Shown one piece after another: positions 18,601-25,574 of a DNA stretch of 64,000 nucleotides (its first letter is position 1; the number at the start of each line of letters is the position of its first letter). The stretch is from Chengkuizengella sediminis (GTDB taxonomy: Bacteria > Bacillota > Bacilli > Paenibacillales > KCTC-33759). A program made the position numbers and the translations under genes. The DNA is taken from positions 1 through 64,000 of the forward strand of contig NZ_SIJC01000005.1 in assembly GCF_010078385.1 (NCBI RefSeq). Reading direction: 5' to 3'. The notes below the pieces were generated by a model, which was not told where the DNA came from, did not search any database, and worked only from the letters and a program-made list of their open reading frames with translations.

Positions 18601-19448
18601 GGCTCAGTTACTTCTACTGGCTCTTCAACCACTGGAGCCTCTACTGGTTCAGTTACTTCTACTGACTCTTCAGTTGTTGGCTCTTCTACTGGCTCAGTTA
18701 CTTCTACTGGCTCTTCAACCACTGGAGCCTCTACTGGTTCGGTTACTTCTACTGGCTCTTCAACCACTGGAGCCTCTACTGGTTCAGTTACTTCTACTGA
18801 CTCTTCAACCACTGGAGCCTCTACTGGTTCGGTTACTTCTACTGGTTCTTCAGCCACTGAAGCCTCTACTGGCTCAGTTACTTCTACTGGTTCTTCAGTT
18901 GCTGGCTCCTCTACTGGTTCTTCAGTTGTTGGCTCATCTACTCGCTCAGTTACTTCTACTGGTTCAGTTACATCTACTGGTTCTTCAACCACTGGAACCT
19001 CTGTTACTTCTTCTATCAAAGTTGATCCAATCGTTTCAGTGAATTGAACTTCAAATCTATTAGCTTTGTTTTTAAAATCTAGTTCTTTTTTGGGTTTATC
19101 TTTTTTTGGTTTATCCTTTTCAGAATTATGTACCAAATTATTATCAATTTCTTTCCACTGTTTAGTTTCTTTATCTTGATAAAAAATACTTTCTTGACTT
19201 ACTTCTGCAACAAACGTACCATCATCCTTAATAAAATGTTTAGTGTTTGTTGTTCGCCATTCAGGTATCTCTACAATAGAACCTTTTGGTAATTTGTCAG
19301 GAAATTTTAATTTATCTTTTTTTTCTGCTATTGGTAATGGTTTGTCTTTTTCTATCTTTGTAGCATTTGCAGTAGGTACCAATAACGAAAAAATGAGTAA
19401 AAAACTTAACATTACATTAATAAATCGAAAACTTCTTTTTTTTAACAT
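12672..19448 (-). CDS. Secreted RHS/YD-repeat polymorphic toxin (WapA-like)
   Basis: A 2258-residue exported protein. Domains in order: signal peptide (about 1-29, ending ANA); a Lys-rich segment; an acidic Glu-Pro-Val repeat stalk (about 140-290); a DNRLRE-type carbohydrate-binding-like domain (about 440-610, TYVNSATPTTNYKYYDHVY); the pre-repeat domain (GDGVMPYKGNLSLS); YD repeats; three jelly-roll-like inserts (1045-1510, with NLVYNSGLEYG, SFEYDYDN and WFDDVKF); further YD repeats; and the core YYLKARYYDPEIGRFLSKDP (about 2045-2075). After NPVMYADYSG an unrelated 160-residue C-terminal part begins, with one hydrophobic helix (YAGATLAYFAVFIATKK). I do not recognise this toxin domain. The YD repeats encapsulate the toxin; WapA proteins deliver it to neighbouring cells by contact. 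The ATG follows GGGAGGA. Confidence 0.9.
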   Translation of the reverse strand: MLKKRSFRFINVMLSFLLIFSLLVPTANATKIEKDKPLPIAEKKDKLKFPDKLPKGSIVEIPEWRTTNTKHFIKDDGTFVAEVSQESIFYQDKETKQWKEIDNNLVHNSEKDKPKKDKPKKELDFKNKANRFEVQFTETIGSTLIEEVTEVPVVEEPVDVTEPVEVTERVDEPTTEEPVEEPATEEPVEVTEPVEASVAEEPVEVTEPVEAPVVEESVEVTEPVEAPVVEEPVEVTEPVEAPVVEEPVEVTEPVEEPTTEESVEVTEPVEAPVVEEPVEVTEPLTNVDDEPITQLEIKNARIEMYPVNAKSSVGEFLDNKISYQQIYKNTDFLYYVESDKLKEEIILHSSDAPTSYSFELLLDNLNYTALEDGSIEFQYADTSEFAFIIPKPFMFDAKKNKDYSDAVTQEIREEDGKVFLNIEADPSWIQDNKRKFPIVIDPTIDVSYKPFDDTYVNSATPTTNYKYYDHVYAGSFEGGTAEAYIRFALPSLPDGAKVIQAEGSLYNYLPKTTSTTVDVYSISEWWHEGGVDWNNRPQKGSVVQSFDVSSSGWSNFDLTSFLKDWYEGYEANNGIALVTNPDSAEAVGFTSSNHSDAPYHPNMTIEYIIDPVGVNHYWTYTGDGVMPYKGNLSLSAIDLATSGLGFDVVVGRTYNSREDSRVPTSLFGSNWHSVLDMRVWDLYGSVTVQDRTGVRKVYERTDVTEYSPPAGTTASLSVDPISDDFLLTTTDQTTYYFSRFTGDLLQIEDAKGNVTTFTEDKNANELRITDASGRVTTVHFKVGDGKVDYVIDPKGRRAQYAYNSSHLLESVTVTDGSETITSSYTYKPGTSLLASVTDAEGNVTSYNYDEYDRIMDVTRTLNGASITNTYTYDTSVSPRLVTVEGMNGERTVYHSNDNGHVVQEDVKLNDTDTATTVYKWDAKNFLYEIIRPNDQTTKITYGNNGLPLNITTPDGNTINQNYDIDNNVISTKDPLNNVEGISYDNNNNPTDITDPTGKTVMMDYENNGNMVSVSEAMSLANNLVYNSGLEYGSTPQGWDTTRSLQSGEAFEISTDQQDDGYQSLHMKSNSTSGLYGQMEYSMEVTPEMTYSLSASMKLGGNTSTEMLVSWYRSDGTKISDVSNLSVSKAGSWGTDWQRKSTGIVAPNDAFKATIQVGIQGTGEAWFDNLMFETGSGRSGNILVTNQSFDNDIDQTSLADEWYPSVDTEGINIDYSEKIHGVASEKISGTPNDYKYVKQTLYLSGPKGTKFNLSGYSKPENVPSTGGFWGLQLEFKYTDGTYNWLGVTFDRNKLDWQEISRVIEAEKDFEYVAVIPTFNHMPMDAKAWFDDVKFTVVDVPSSTISKYNYVDNSSFEYDYDNSGWPDGWYRSSGNGNLTGQWVDLNTSNGNVYTGSHSLKMVNPTSWESATRTGELVPFDSSKTYTAVGYIKTVDVSSSAVLLVHAYDQSGTWIGQVASNEITDSTDWKRVSLTVDSSNLPRGTEKLAVGVQMRAGSGVAYFDNIRLQEGEFRTQVQYDNSGNYVNKVTSPNGNQVSMTPESTTGNILDITDALGNRTSFEYNMNDQKTIQNFSYQGALNNNIVEKSISYQYDNNGNITSITDPNFNTWLSFQYNELNQLARMEEDVTINGTTSQNALTYNYDTSARLAKIFLPSGQSTQMGYDNAGRLTDLSFNNASGNSSKQFNYEYDVNHNLVGFGTDSSRFSAEFDVMNRLTKLIEPNGSNYITNTYNDLGQRTNVAVTYGATTWNNEYTYDSSGQLKQFHDVSTNRNAWYLFNEGNQLVKTYNSNDTGMYFVHNNEGQVTEIRNEHAGEVLDKFRYDFDANGNVVKIWDDMNAAWIEYTYDSMGQLLLEEYSDDTTIEYQYDELGNRTLVIENGVTKQYNYNTEKNRLLSVGNRAYNYDANGNIIDDGTYTYVWGDDQMLQEVKQGTTTIAQYTYDALGRRDTATNNGITKEFHYDGGRISYVTQSDGKVYRFTYGGGDAPIFMSYQNEQYWYHYDKHGNVIRMTDENGNTVAQYEYDAFGNVTSLIDNEVANLNPFRYTGYYYESDIDKYYLKARYYDPEIGRFLSKDPVLSLNAYTYAANNPVMYADYSGMVPVDIDDNGNIIKHFDSMYTSNSQMTPSEELWQDFLDTYNNRDESIRQLEQNPNVKYAGATLAYFAVFIATKKVRSSTQNKKLGEGINHLISLGAANSDARYGWSTHIVANAIQTNQEYTLAQISFNSRVADIFGNKVSEIKEDLIEFMILPTTIPILSTIE
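18600..18990 (-). repeat. 45-bp coding tandem repeats of the RHS protein stalk
   Basis: The DNA repeats a unit of about 45 bases encoding EAPVVEEPVEVTEPV and variants (EEPTTEESVEVTEPV, EASVAEEPVEVTEPV), roughly seven times. The repeat gives an extended acidic, proline-rich spacer between the signal region and the carbohydrate-binding-like domain, probably spanning the cell wall. Near-identical units suggest copy-number variation between strains. The long open frame on the plus strand here is only the antisense shadow of these codons. Confidence 0.85.
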
Positions 19449-19541
19449 GAATAATAAATTCCTCCCAGATGATATTCTTAGATATTTTCCTAGTAATTCT
19501 TATGTAATACCCCCCCCTATCTGTCCACTCTCCTTCTACAA

Positions 19542-19591
19542 TATTAATTAAACATTAAAATAACATTAAGAAAACACTAAGATAACGTTAA
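19542..19591 (-). promoter_or_regulatory. Five hexamers in 11-bp phase: PhoP/WalR-like response-regulator site
   Basis: Upstream of the RHS gene the minus strand reads TTAACG, TTAGTG, TTAATG, TTAATG, TTAATA, each separated by exactly five bases (plus hexamers start at 19542, 19553, 19564, 19575 and 19586). Direct hexamers with 11-bp phase are the binding pattern of OmpR-type regulators; PhoP prefers TTAACA-like units and WalR prefers TGTWAH units. In B. subtilis wapA is under cell-wall and growth-phase control, so either regulator would make sense. The 5' leader to the start codon is about 90 bases. Confidence 0.55.
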
Positions 19592-19725
19592 ATATAAAAT
19601 GAGGCGGAATTTAAATCAAGTAAATATTATTGGTTTTGAAGGGATAATTTACATATTTTTTAACACTTTTTTAAGATAAAAAAAATATTACTCTGATTCT
19701 GTAGATTATTATATCTTCAAAATAG

Positions 19726-19759
19726 AATAACCAAGTGTAATAAAATACACTTGGTTATT
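19726..19759 (-). terminator. Probable terminator for the histidine phosphatase gene
   Basis: A perfect 14-bp stem (19726-19739 with 19746-19759) has a 6-base loop and is followed on the minus strand by CTATTTT. It lies 57 bases after the phosphatase stop. The T tract is short, and the hairpin also separates this gene from the RHS promoter region. Confidence 0.55.
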
Positions 19760-19815
19760 GAAAAAAAATGATGAAACCTAAAATCATATACTATTTGCAA
19801 ACTATCAGATTTTTA

Positions 19816-20439
19816 TTAAGCCAATTCCTTATAATGAGAGGTATCTCCATGCAAACGAATAAAAGCCTCATCCCTCTCAATTTCTACCATACTAAGACTA
19901 GTTTGATGAATATGTGGAGAATCCCAAAAATCCATCAATTCTTTCTTCTCAAAGTAAGACATAATGGTTTTTAATGTAAGGCCATGTGTTACAATTAAAA
20001 TCGTTTTCCCTTTGTGTTTTAATAAAATATCCTTTACAAACGGGATTACCCGATTATGCAAATCCTGAAAAGTTTCTCCCCCCATCGATTCATATAAATG
20101 GGGTGTTTTCCAAAATGCATGGTGCTGTTCAGGATATTTTTGTTCAAGTTCACTAATGATCTGCCCTTCCCATTCTCCCATGTTTATTTCTTTTAATACA
20201 TCTGATGGAATGATCTCTATTTCTCTTTGATTCCTGACAAGCTTGGCTGTTTCCCTCGTTCTTCCACTTGAACTAGTATAAATAATATCAATCGCTGTTT
20301 CGTTCAATGACTCTCCTAACCACTCTGCTTGTTGAATCCCTAACGAAGTTAATGGAGAATCTTTGTGACCCTGCATTCTTTTTTCTAAATTCCACTCGGT
20401 TTGTCCGTGTCTAGTAATATACAGTTTTGTAGTTGTCAA
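19816..20439 (-). CDS. Histidine phosphatase family protein (phosphoglycerate-mutase fold)
   Basis: A 207-residue cytoplasmic enzyme with the catalytic RHG motif in YITRHGQTEWN (phospho-acceptor His), a second-half VTHGLTLKT His, and the acid residue in NMGEWEGQ. Members include broad-specificity PhoE and alpha-ribazole phosphatase CobC. No cobalamin gene is nearby, so a general phosphatase is more likely. It begins at a TTG with AGGAGG seven bases upstream. It is a monocistronic gene with its own terminator. Confidence 0.8.
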   Translation of the reverse strand: MTTTKLYITRHGQTEWNLEKRMQGHKDSPLTSLGIQQAEWLGESLNETAIDIIYTSSSGRTRETAKLVRNQREIEIIPSDVLKEINMGEWEGQIISELEQKYPEQHHAFWKTPHLYESMGGETFQDLHNRVIPFVKDILLKHKGKTILIVTHGLTLKTIMSYFEKKELMDFWDSPHIHQTSLSMVEIERDEAFIRLHGDTSHYKELA

Positions 20440-20551
20440 GTGATTTCCTCCTAATTGTACTTGTTTCTATAATTTATATTAGTCTATCATATATCATTTA
20501 ACAATTACCTTTCTCTTTGATTTTCTCATGTACTTTTTCTAACTGCTTAAA

Positions 20552-20588
20552 CAAAAAAAAAAAGGTATTGGTGTAAATCACCAATACC
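20552..20588 (-). terminator. Strong terminator of the stalk-domain lipoprotein gene
   Basis: A perfect 10-bp stem GGTATTGGTG/CACCAATACC (20564-20573 with 20579-20588) with a 5-base loop is followed on the minus strand by an unbroken run of about twelve T residues. It lies 20 bases after the stop codon. Confidence 0.85.
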
Positions 20589-20607
20589 CGTTTTCTATTT
20601 TGTTAGT

Positions 20608-22179
20608 TTAATATTCTTTTGTTATCGTAATACGTTTTATATCATTATCGTAATAAATTTCACTATCTAAATTTTCTACAATAAATCTTAGTGGTACAAA
20701 AGATTTTCCATCAATAATGATTACGTTTGTTTCCAGTTGAACAGTTTCACCATCTACCAACACTTCATTGTTTTCAATTGCAAAAACAAGCTCTTTACCC
20801 GTTATGTTGTCAACAATGTTAATCTGTTTAGTATCTCCATCCCATTTCACATTAGCATCCAATTCATTAGAAACATAACGCAATGGTGCATAAGTTACTC
20901 CATTTTCTACAAATGGCTCATCAAAAAGATGCGCTAACTCTTTATCATCCTGAGGATACAATAAAACTTCCATTTGATTCAGTTCCATTAAACTTAACAA
21001 TTGATATAATGAAGATGTTTTATCCATTTCTTTAAATAAAAACGCAGGAGAAGAAGCATTTTCTATATCCATAATGTTTATTGCATTCGTAGTATCAATT
21101 TCATCGATTTCTACATCTCCATCTATATTCCACATTTCATTTTCACCGTGAAATTTAAATCCTTTAATTGCAGAAAACTCTTCCAATTCAGGTTGAATAA
21201 CTAATTCCATTGCTTGTTTACGAATGTTTAAATCTTTATCTACGAATAAATCCAATGTTAAATAATTTTCTTCGCTGAAAATAGCATCTATTGTTGGATC
21301 ATTATTAAATTCCTCAAGCATCACATCTAATTCTTCTACAAAAGGTTTAACTTCTGTGATTAATGTTGTATAAACGAACTCAATAGCTAGATCTCTATTT
21401 AACATCAATTGCATACTAGGATCCAATAGGTCTTCTTCTGTCATTACAGATTCCATGATTGGTATATATAAGTCATACAATTCTGCAATTAATTGCTTTA
21501 GTTTCTCTTCATCTTCAAACATATTTTGAATCGTTTCTACCAATAAAGGTAGCAATTCACTGCCATTGATTTTAATGTGAACTTTCTTTAAATCAACATC
21601 TTGCCCATTGATTTCCTCTTCTACACTATCAACAGTAACAGTTGAAGGGTTCGGTGCGTTACTGATTATAAAATCAGCAATAAGTTTTTGTAAGTCTATG
21701 CTCGTTTGTTGAAAATCTTCAAGATCAGATATCGATTCAAATGATTCATTAGAAATTTCTTCTAGTGAATCTAATCCTAAATGAATTGGTTTTTCAATAC
21801 CATCGATTAAAAATGTGTAATTAAGTTCACTATAATGTTGATTCAAAACTAATTCAAAAGGAATGTCTTCCAATACAGGTAACTGTAAAGATCCTTTCAT
21901 TGATTGTTTAAATGCATCTTCAGATTTAATATCATCGATTACTAATTTCACATTGTTTACATATTCTAAAATTTTTGCCTCATCTTCTGATAGTTCTACA
22001 CTTTCATCAACAATAAATTCGAAAGAATATTCCCCAGAACCTTCATATGTAGATACATCAAACTGTGATATAAGTGCTTTGTTTATGTCTACTCCTCCAA
22101 CAGATTGACAACCAGTAAGTATGATTCCCATAAACAGAACAAATACCCCTGCAAATGAAAAGACTTTATTTCTTTTCAC
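20608..22179 (-). CDS. Lipoprotein with C-terminal stalk (copper-amine-oxidase-N-like) domain
   Basis: A 523-residue surface lipoprotein. A signal peptide ends in the lipobox LTGC (Cys about residue 24). The long middle part is acidic and has no motif I recognise. The last 110 residues hold two copies of the stalk-domain pattern (VENGVTYAPLRYVSNEL and IIDGKSFVPLRFIVENL), common in Paenibacillaceae and thought to bind cell-wall components. It starts at GTG after GGGAGAGG. It stands alone between two terminator-flanked genes. The role is probably envelope-related but unproven. Confidence 0.7.
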   Translation of the reverse strand: MKRNKVFSFAGVFVLFMGIILTGCQSVGGVDINKALISQFDVSTYEGSGEYSFEFIVDESVELSEDEAKILEYVNNVKLVIDDIKSEDAFKQSMKGSLQLPVLEDIPFELVLNQHYSELNYTFLIDGIEKPIHLGLDSLEEISNESFESISDLEDFQQTSIDLQKLIADFIISNAPNPSTVTVDSVEEEINGQDVDLKKVHIKINGSELLPLLVETIQNMFEDEEKLKQLIAELYDLYIPIMESVMTEEDLLDPSMQLMLNRDLAIEFVYTTLITEVKPFVEELDVMLEEFNNDPTIDAIFSEENYLTLDLFVDKDLNIRKQAMELVIQPELEEFSAIKGFKFHGENEMWNIDGDVEIDEIDTTNAINIMDIENASSPAFLFKEMDKTSSLYQLLSLMELNQMEVLLYPQDDKELAHLFDEPFVENGVTYAPLRYVSNELDANVKWDGDTKQINIVDNITGKELVFAIENNEVLVDGETVQLETNVIIIDGKSFVPLRFIVENLDSEIYYDNDIKRITITKEY

Positions 22180-22288
22180 AACAAATCCTCTCCCTTTTTT
22201 CTTTTTTAAAATAAGCTCATTACTATTAAACGTAATTCTATGAAAAAAGTTTCATTTTTAAAAAGTAAAATTGTGTAAATTCTATGAA

Positions 22289-23326
22289 TTATTTGAGAAC
22301 ATAGGCAGAAATTAAAGCACCTGTATTGATAATTGCTTTCATGTGAGTACGTTCCATACTATGGGATGCATGTACACCAGGACCAATTAATGCAGCTCGT
22401 ATGTCATTCCCTCCGTTTAAAGCTGCAGATGCATCTGAACCATACTGTGGATAGATGTCTACTACATAATCTATTTCCTCTTCTTTAGCTAATTCGATTA
22501 ACCTACTAGTCATATCATAGTCATATGGACCTGAAGAATCTTTAGCGCAAATGGAAACATCTAATTCTGAGCAAGATAAATCGTCTCCAATAGCCCCCAT
22601 GTCAATCGCAATGAATTCTTCAATATCTTGAGGGATGAAGGCTGCTCCATGTCCTACTTCCTCATATGTAGTAATAAAGATTTTGATTGTTTTTTCCGGT
22701 TGAATATTTTCTCTATTCATCAATTCCATAAATCCAAACAAAGCGGCTACACTTGCTTTATCATCCAAATGTCTAGATTTTATAAATCCATTTTCAAATA
22801 ATTTTGGTCTAGCATCAAAAGAGATAAAATCCCCGACACGAATCCCTAATTCTTCTACATCTGATTTAGAATGTACGATCTCATCAATACGAACTTCCAT
22901 ATTTTTATCTTCACGTTTCATATCTCTTGCATCTTTATATACATGAACAGATGGATGTGTCGTTAGAATCGTTCCTTCATATACACGTCCATCTCGTGTA
23001 TGGATTTTACAATACTCACCTTCAATTGCATTCAACATATACCCACCGATAAGTGTTAGCTTTAAAGTTCCTTCCCCAGTAATAGAACGTACCATGGCAC
23101 CTAAAGTATCTACATGAGCAGATAAACCAAGACACTGATCTGTAGCACCTTGAATCGTAATTAAACCATTCCCTTTATTCGTTTTTTCAAATGAGAACCC
23201 AAGTTTTAAAACTTCCTCCTCTACTTTCTTCATAATATCATGACAAAATCCACTTGGACTTGGAGTAGATAATAACTTCATCAGTATGTCTTCTACATAT
23301 TTTTGATCGATTTTTGACCTAAACAT
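22289..23326 (-). CDS. M42-family metallo-aminopeptidase
   Basis: A 345-residue cytoplasmic peptidase of the glutamyl-aminopeptidase/FrvX/YsdC group. Metal and catalytic motifs are visible: the first-metal His-Val-Asp in LGLSAHVDTLGAMV, RHLDDKAS with the bridging Asp, the catalytic Glu pair in TTYEEVGHG, and the C-terminal His of HASHSMERTH. These enzymes form large tetrahedral 12-mers that trim short peptides. The ATG follows a GTGGTGAAG site. It is monocistronic, with no regulatory sign. Confidence 0.85.
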   Translation of the reverse strand: MFRSKIDQKYVEDILMKLLSTPSPSGFCHDIMKKVEEEVLKLGFSFEKTNKGNGLITIQGATDQCLGLSAHVDTLGAMVRSITGEGTLKLTLIGGYMLNAIEGEYCKIHTRDGRVYEGTILTTHPSVHVYKDARDMKREDKNMEVRIDEIVHSKSDVEELGIRVGDFISFDARPKLFENGFIKSRHLDDKASVAALFGFMELMNRENIQPEKTIKIFITTYEEVGHGAAFIPQDIEEFIAIDMGAIGDDLSCSELDVSICAKDSSGPYDYDMTSRLIELAKEEEIDYVVDIYPQYGSDASAALNGGNDIRAALIGPGVHASHSMERTHMKAIINTGALISAYVLK

Positions 23327-23564
23327 AACTTCACCACTTTAACCTTTATTTTTTTGTGTTCTATATTGAAATATGAAGGAAAAGATACAAACTGTCAAGA
23401 TGGAATAAACATCCATCAAACATTTAAATGTTAAGGCTTTATTTAATAAATTCAGCATATATATTATTCTTCAATTTTAAAAATAGTGTTACAATAACTT
23501 CATATAAAATGTGTGGTTTTTTGTTTGTAGAGTTATATTTTTTTAAAGAAAGGTATTTGATTTC

Positions 23565-24290
23565 ATGAGATATGAAGAACAAATTAATTTAGAGTTACAA
23601 CAATGGATACTTCAATTGCAAAAAAAACCTGGAATCTTAGAAAAAAGTTCTAGAGGTTTATCAAAAAAAATAAATCAAAAAATCCCCAAAAAAGCACATG
23701 ATACCATAACTGCAGCAATAAAAGGTATGATACAATCCATTATTTATGGTGTTGACATTACTCCTAAGGGAAAAGTCCTAGCTACTGAATTACCTCTACA
23801 AATCAAGGATCAAAAAGCAAAAGAATGGATTAAAAAATATAAAAAAATAGGAGCGATTGAAGGTGCAGGAACAGGAGCTGGAGGTATTTTTTTAGGATTG
23901 GTTGATTTCCCAGCACTTTTATCTATAAAAATGAAGCTTCTATTTGAATTAGCTCATATTTATGGATTTAATACAAAGTATTTTCACGAAAGATTATACA
24001 TCCTGAATATTTTTCAATTAGCTTTTTCTGGCTATGATCACCGATTAAAAACATTAAGCAGCATTCATAACTGGGATTCAACAGCGAAAACTTTAAATGA
24101 CCCTGACAGCATTGATTGGGAGAAGTTCCAACAGGAGTATCGGGATTCTTTGGATTTTAGAAAAATGTTGCAAATGCTTCCTGGTATTGGTGCTGTAGTA
24201 GGAGCATGGGCTAATTTTGGACTTATACAGGAGCTTGGTGATACAGCGATGAATTGTTATCGATTGCGAATATTAAAAAGCGAGGTATAA
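23565..24290 (+). CDS. EcsC family protein
   Basis: A 241-residue protein of the EcsC family (GAIEGAGTGAGGIFLGLVDFPAL, FHERLYILNIFQLAFSG, LLPGIGAVVGAWANF-like end). The glycine-rich hydrophobic segment suggests membrane association. In B. subtilis EcsC belongs to the Ecs ABC transporter operon, which affects secretion and sporulation, but here no ecsA/ecsB neighbour exists, as for many EcsC paralogues. It starts at ATG after AAAGGT and ends before a good terminator. Confidence 0.75.
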   Translation: MRYEEQINLELQQWILQLQKKPGILEKSSRGLSKKINQKIPKKAHDTITAAIKGMIQSIIYGVDITPKGKVLATELPLQIKDQKAKEWIKKYKKIGAIEGAGTGAGGIFLGLVDFPALLSIKMKLLFELAHIYGFNTKYFHERLYILNIFQLAFSGYDHRLKTLSSIHNWDSTAKTLNDPDSIDWEKFQQEYRDSLDFRKMLQMLPGIGAVVGAWANFGLIQELGDTAMNCYRLRILKSEV

Positions 24291-24298
24291 TGGAAAAT

Positions 24299-24342
24299 CC
24301 CACAAAATGATTCCGCAACAAGAACCATTTTGTGGGTTTATC
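24299..24342 (+). terminator. Rho-independent terminator of the EcsC gene
   Basis: An 11-bp stem CCCACAAAATG/CATTTTGTGGG (24299-24309 with 24326-24336) is followed by TTTATCATTT on the plus strand. It lies 8 bases after the stop codon, between convergent genes. Confidence 0.7.
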
Positions 24343-24358
24343 ATTTATATTAATTCTT

Positions 24359-24700
24359 TTAATCCAACACTGCTTTCATGTGTTCTTCTGTTATGGACCA
24401 ATGGGATGCATTCCAGTAAGGTTCTCGATTTTTTACATAAATCACTTGTGGAGATTCATGCTTAACATTTAAATCTTCAGCAATCTGATTAGATACAGGT
24501 CTTGATTCGATGACCTTCACCATTAAATATTCCACTTCTTCATTTGGTTTAGTTGTTAAGTATTTTTCAAACTCACTCAAACCATTTGAGCTTACAGGGC
24601 AAGTCGTACTATGTTTTAAAATTACAAAGGGATTTTCTCTAGATCCATCAAAATAACTTTTCCATTCCTCTAAAGTAGTAATTTCTTTCCATTCTTTCAT
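24359..24700 (-). CDS. ytxJ: Bacillithiol-system redox-active protein YtxJ
   Basis: A 113-residue thioredoxin-like monothiol protein. The active-site segment KHSTTCPVSSNG holds a single cysteine, and the cis-Pro region ESPQVIYVKN matches YtxJ (BrxC). YtxJ acts in the cytoplasm in removal of bacillithiol from thiolated proteins, which implies the organism makes bacillithiol. It is a single gene convergent with the EcsC gene. Confidence 0.85.
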   Translation of the reverse strand: MKEWKEITTLEEWKSYFDGSRENPFVILKHSTTCPVSSNGLSEFEKYLTTKPNEEVEYLMVKVIESRPVSNQIAEDLNVKHESPQVIYVKNREPYWNASHWSITEEHMKAVLD

Positions 24701-24788
24701 GATAACACCTCATCTTTTATTATCTTTATATCGTTATTTGTTCGTTAATTCACCAAGCCTTATCATACCACAACCTCATTTTAGTAAC

Positions 24789-25574
24789 CTAATCACGACT
24801 CACTGCTTTTTTCGCACTTAAAGATGCAAATGTTATCGTAATGGAACAAATCAATACAATCACTAACGCTGCATACAGCAACGGCTCAGCTTCCCACCCT
24901 TCAATTAATACCGAGCGCATACCATCAAAAATGTATGTAGTGGGATTTATTTTTGAAACAAACTTTAACCAATCTGCTTCAATAAGTTCATAAGGAACAA
25001 ATGTTGTACTTAAAAAAACTAGTGGGAAAAAGACAAAGGTTCCTGCTTGCGAAGCCTGAGCATCCTTCGTTTTCAAAGCAAAAGCCACAGAATATCCTGC
25101 AAACGCTAGTCCAAACCCAGCAGCTAATAAAATAACAACGATCGCTCCTCCAAACCCAGCTGCTATTTCTAATCCCATCCATAAACCTACCAATAGAATT
25201 AATACCGTTTGAATAAATAGTTGAATCATCCCAGCTATTATTGGACCTAATACGATGGCTATTCTTGAGGTTGGAGTTAAAAGTAGCCTTGAAAAATATC
25301 CATTTTCTAAATCTCGTACTAATGATTGTCCTGCTCCTCCAGACCCACCTATTGCTCCACTTACAATGGATACGGGTAAAATAAAAGCAAGATAACTAGC
25401 TCCATCAAAGGCAGGAATATTGGAAATTCCACTTAGACCCGCTTGGTACACGACTAAAAAAAATAAACTAATGATGATATTAGGTATGAATATAAATGGA
25501 TTTCGGAATATAGCAATTGTACTTCGTTTTGTCATTAAATATGTATCAACAATAAAAGTAGAGGTTGGATTCAT
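24789..25574 (-). CDS. ABC-2 type permease (DrrB-like)
   Basis: A 261-residue membrane protein with six predicted helices and the ABC-2 pattern of daunorubicin-type exporters (PVSIVSGAIGGSGGAGQSLVRDLENGYFSRLLLTPTSR). It pairs with the ATPase gene at 25571, with which it overlaps by four bases. Such exporters move lipophilic drugs, antibiotics or lipids out of the cell. No biosynthesis gene is adjacent, so a general resistance or lipid-export role is most likely. Confidence 0.8.
   Translation of the reverse strand: MNPTSTFIVDTYLMTKRSTIAIFRNPFIFIPNIIISLFFLVVYQAGLSGISNIPAFDGASYLAFILPVSIVSGAIGGSGGAGQSLVRDLENGYFSRLLLTPTSRIAIVLGPIIAGMIQLFIQTVLILLVGLWMGLEIAAGFGGAIVVILLAAGFGLAFAGYSVAFALKTKDAQASQAGTFVFFPLVFLSTTFVPYELIEADWLKFVSKINPTTYIFDGMRSVLIEGWEAEPLLYAALVIVLICSITITFASLSAKKAVSRD

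Noticed and set aside
18600-18990. CRISPR-like array.
   Set aside because: The repeats are in-frame coding units with no unique spacers and no cas genes are present.
18593-19042. Long open frame of Leu-rich repeats on the plus strand.
   Set aside because: It is the exact antisense of the Glu-Pro-Val stalk repeats of the RHS gene; it has no ribosome site and implausible composition.
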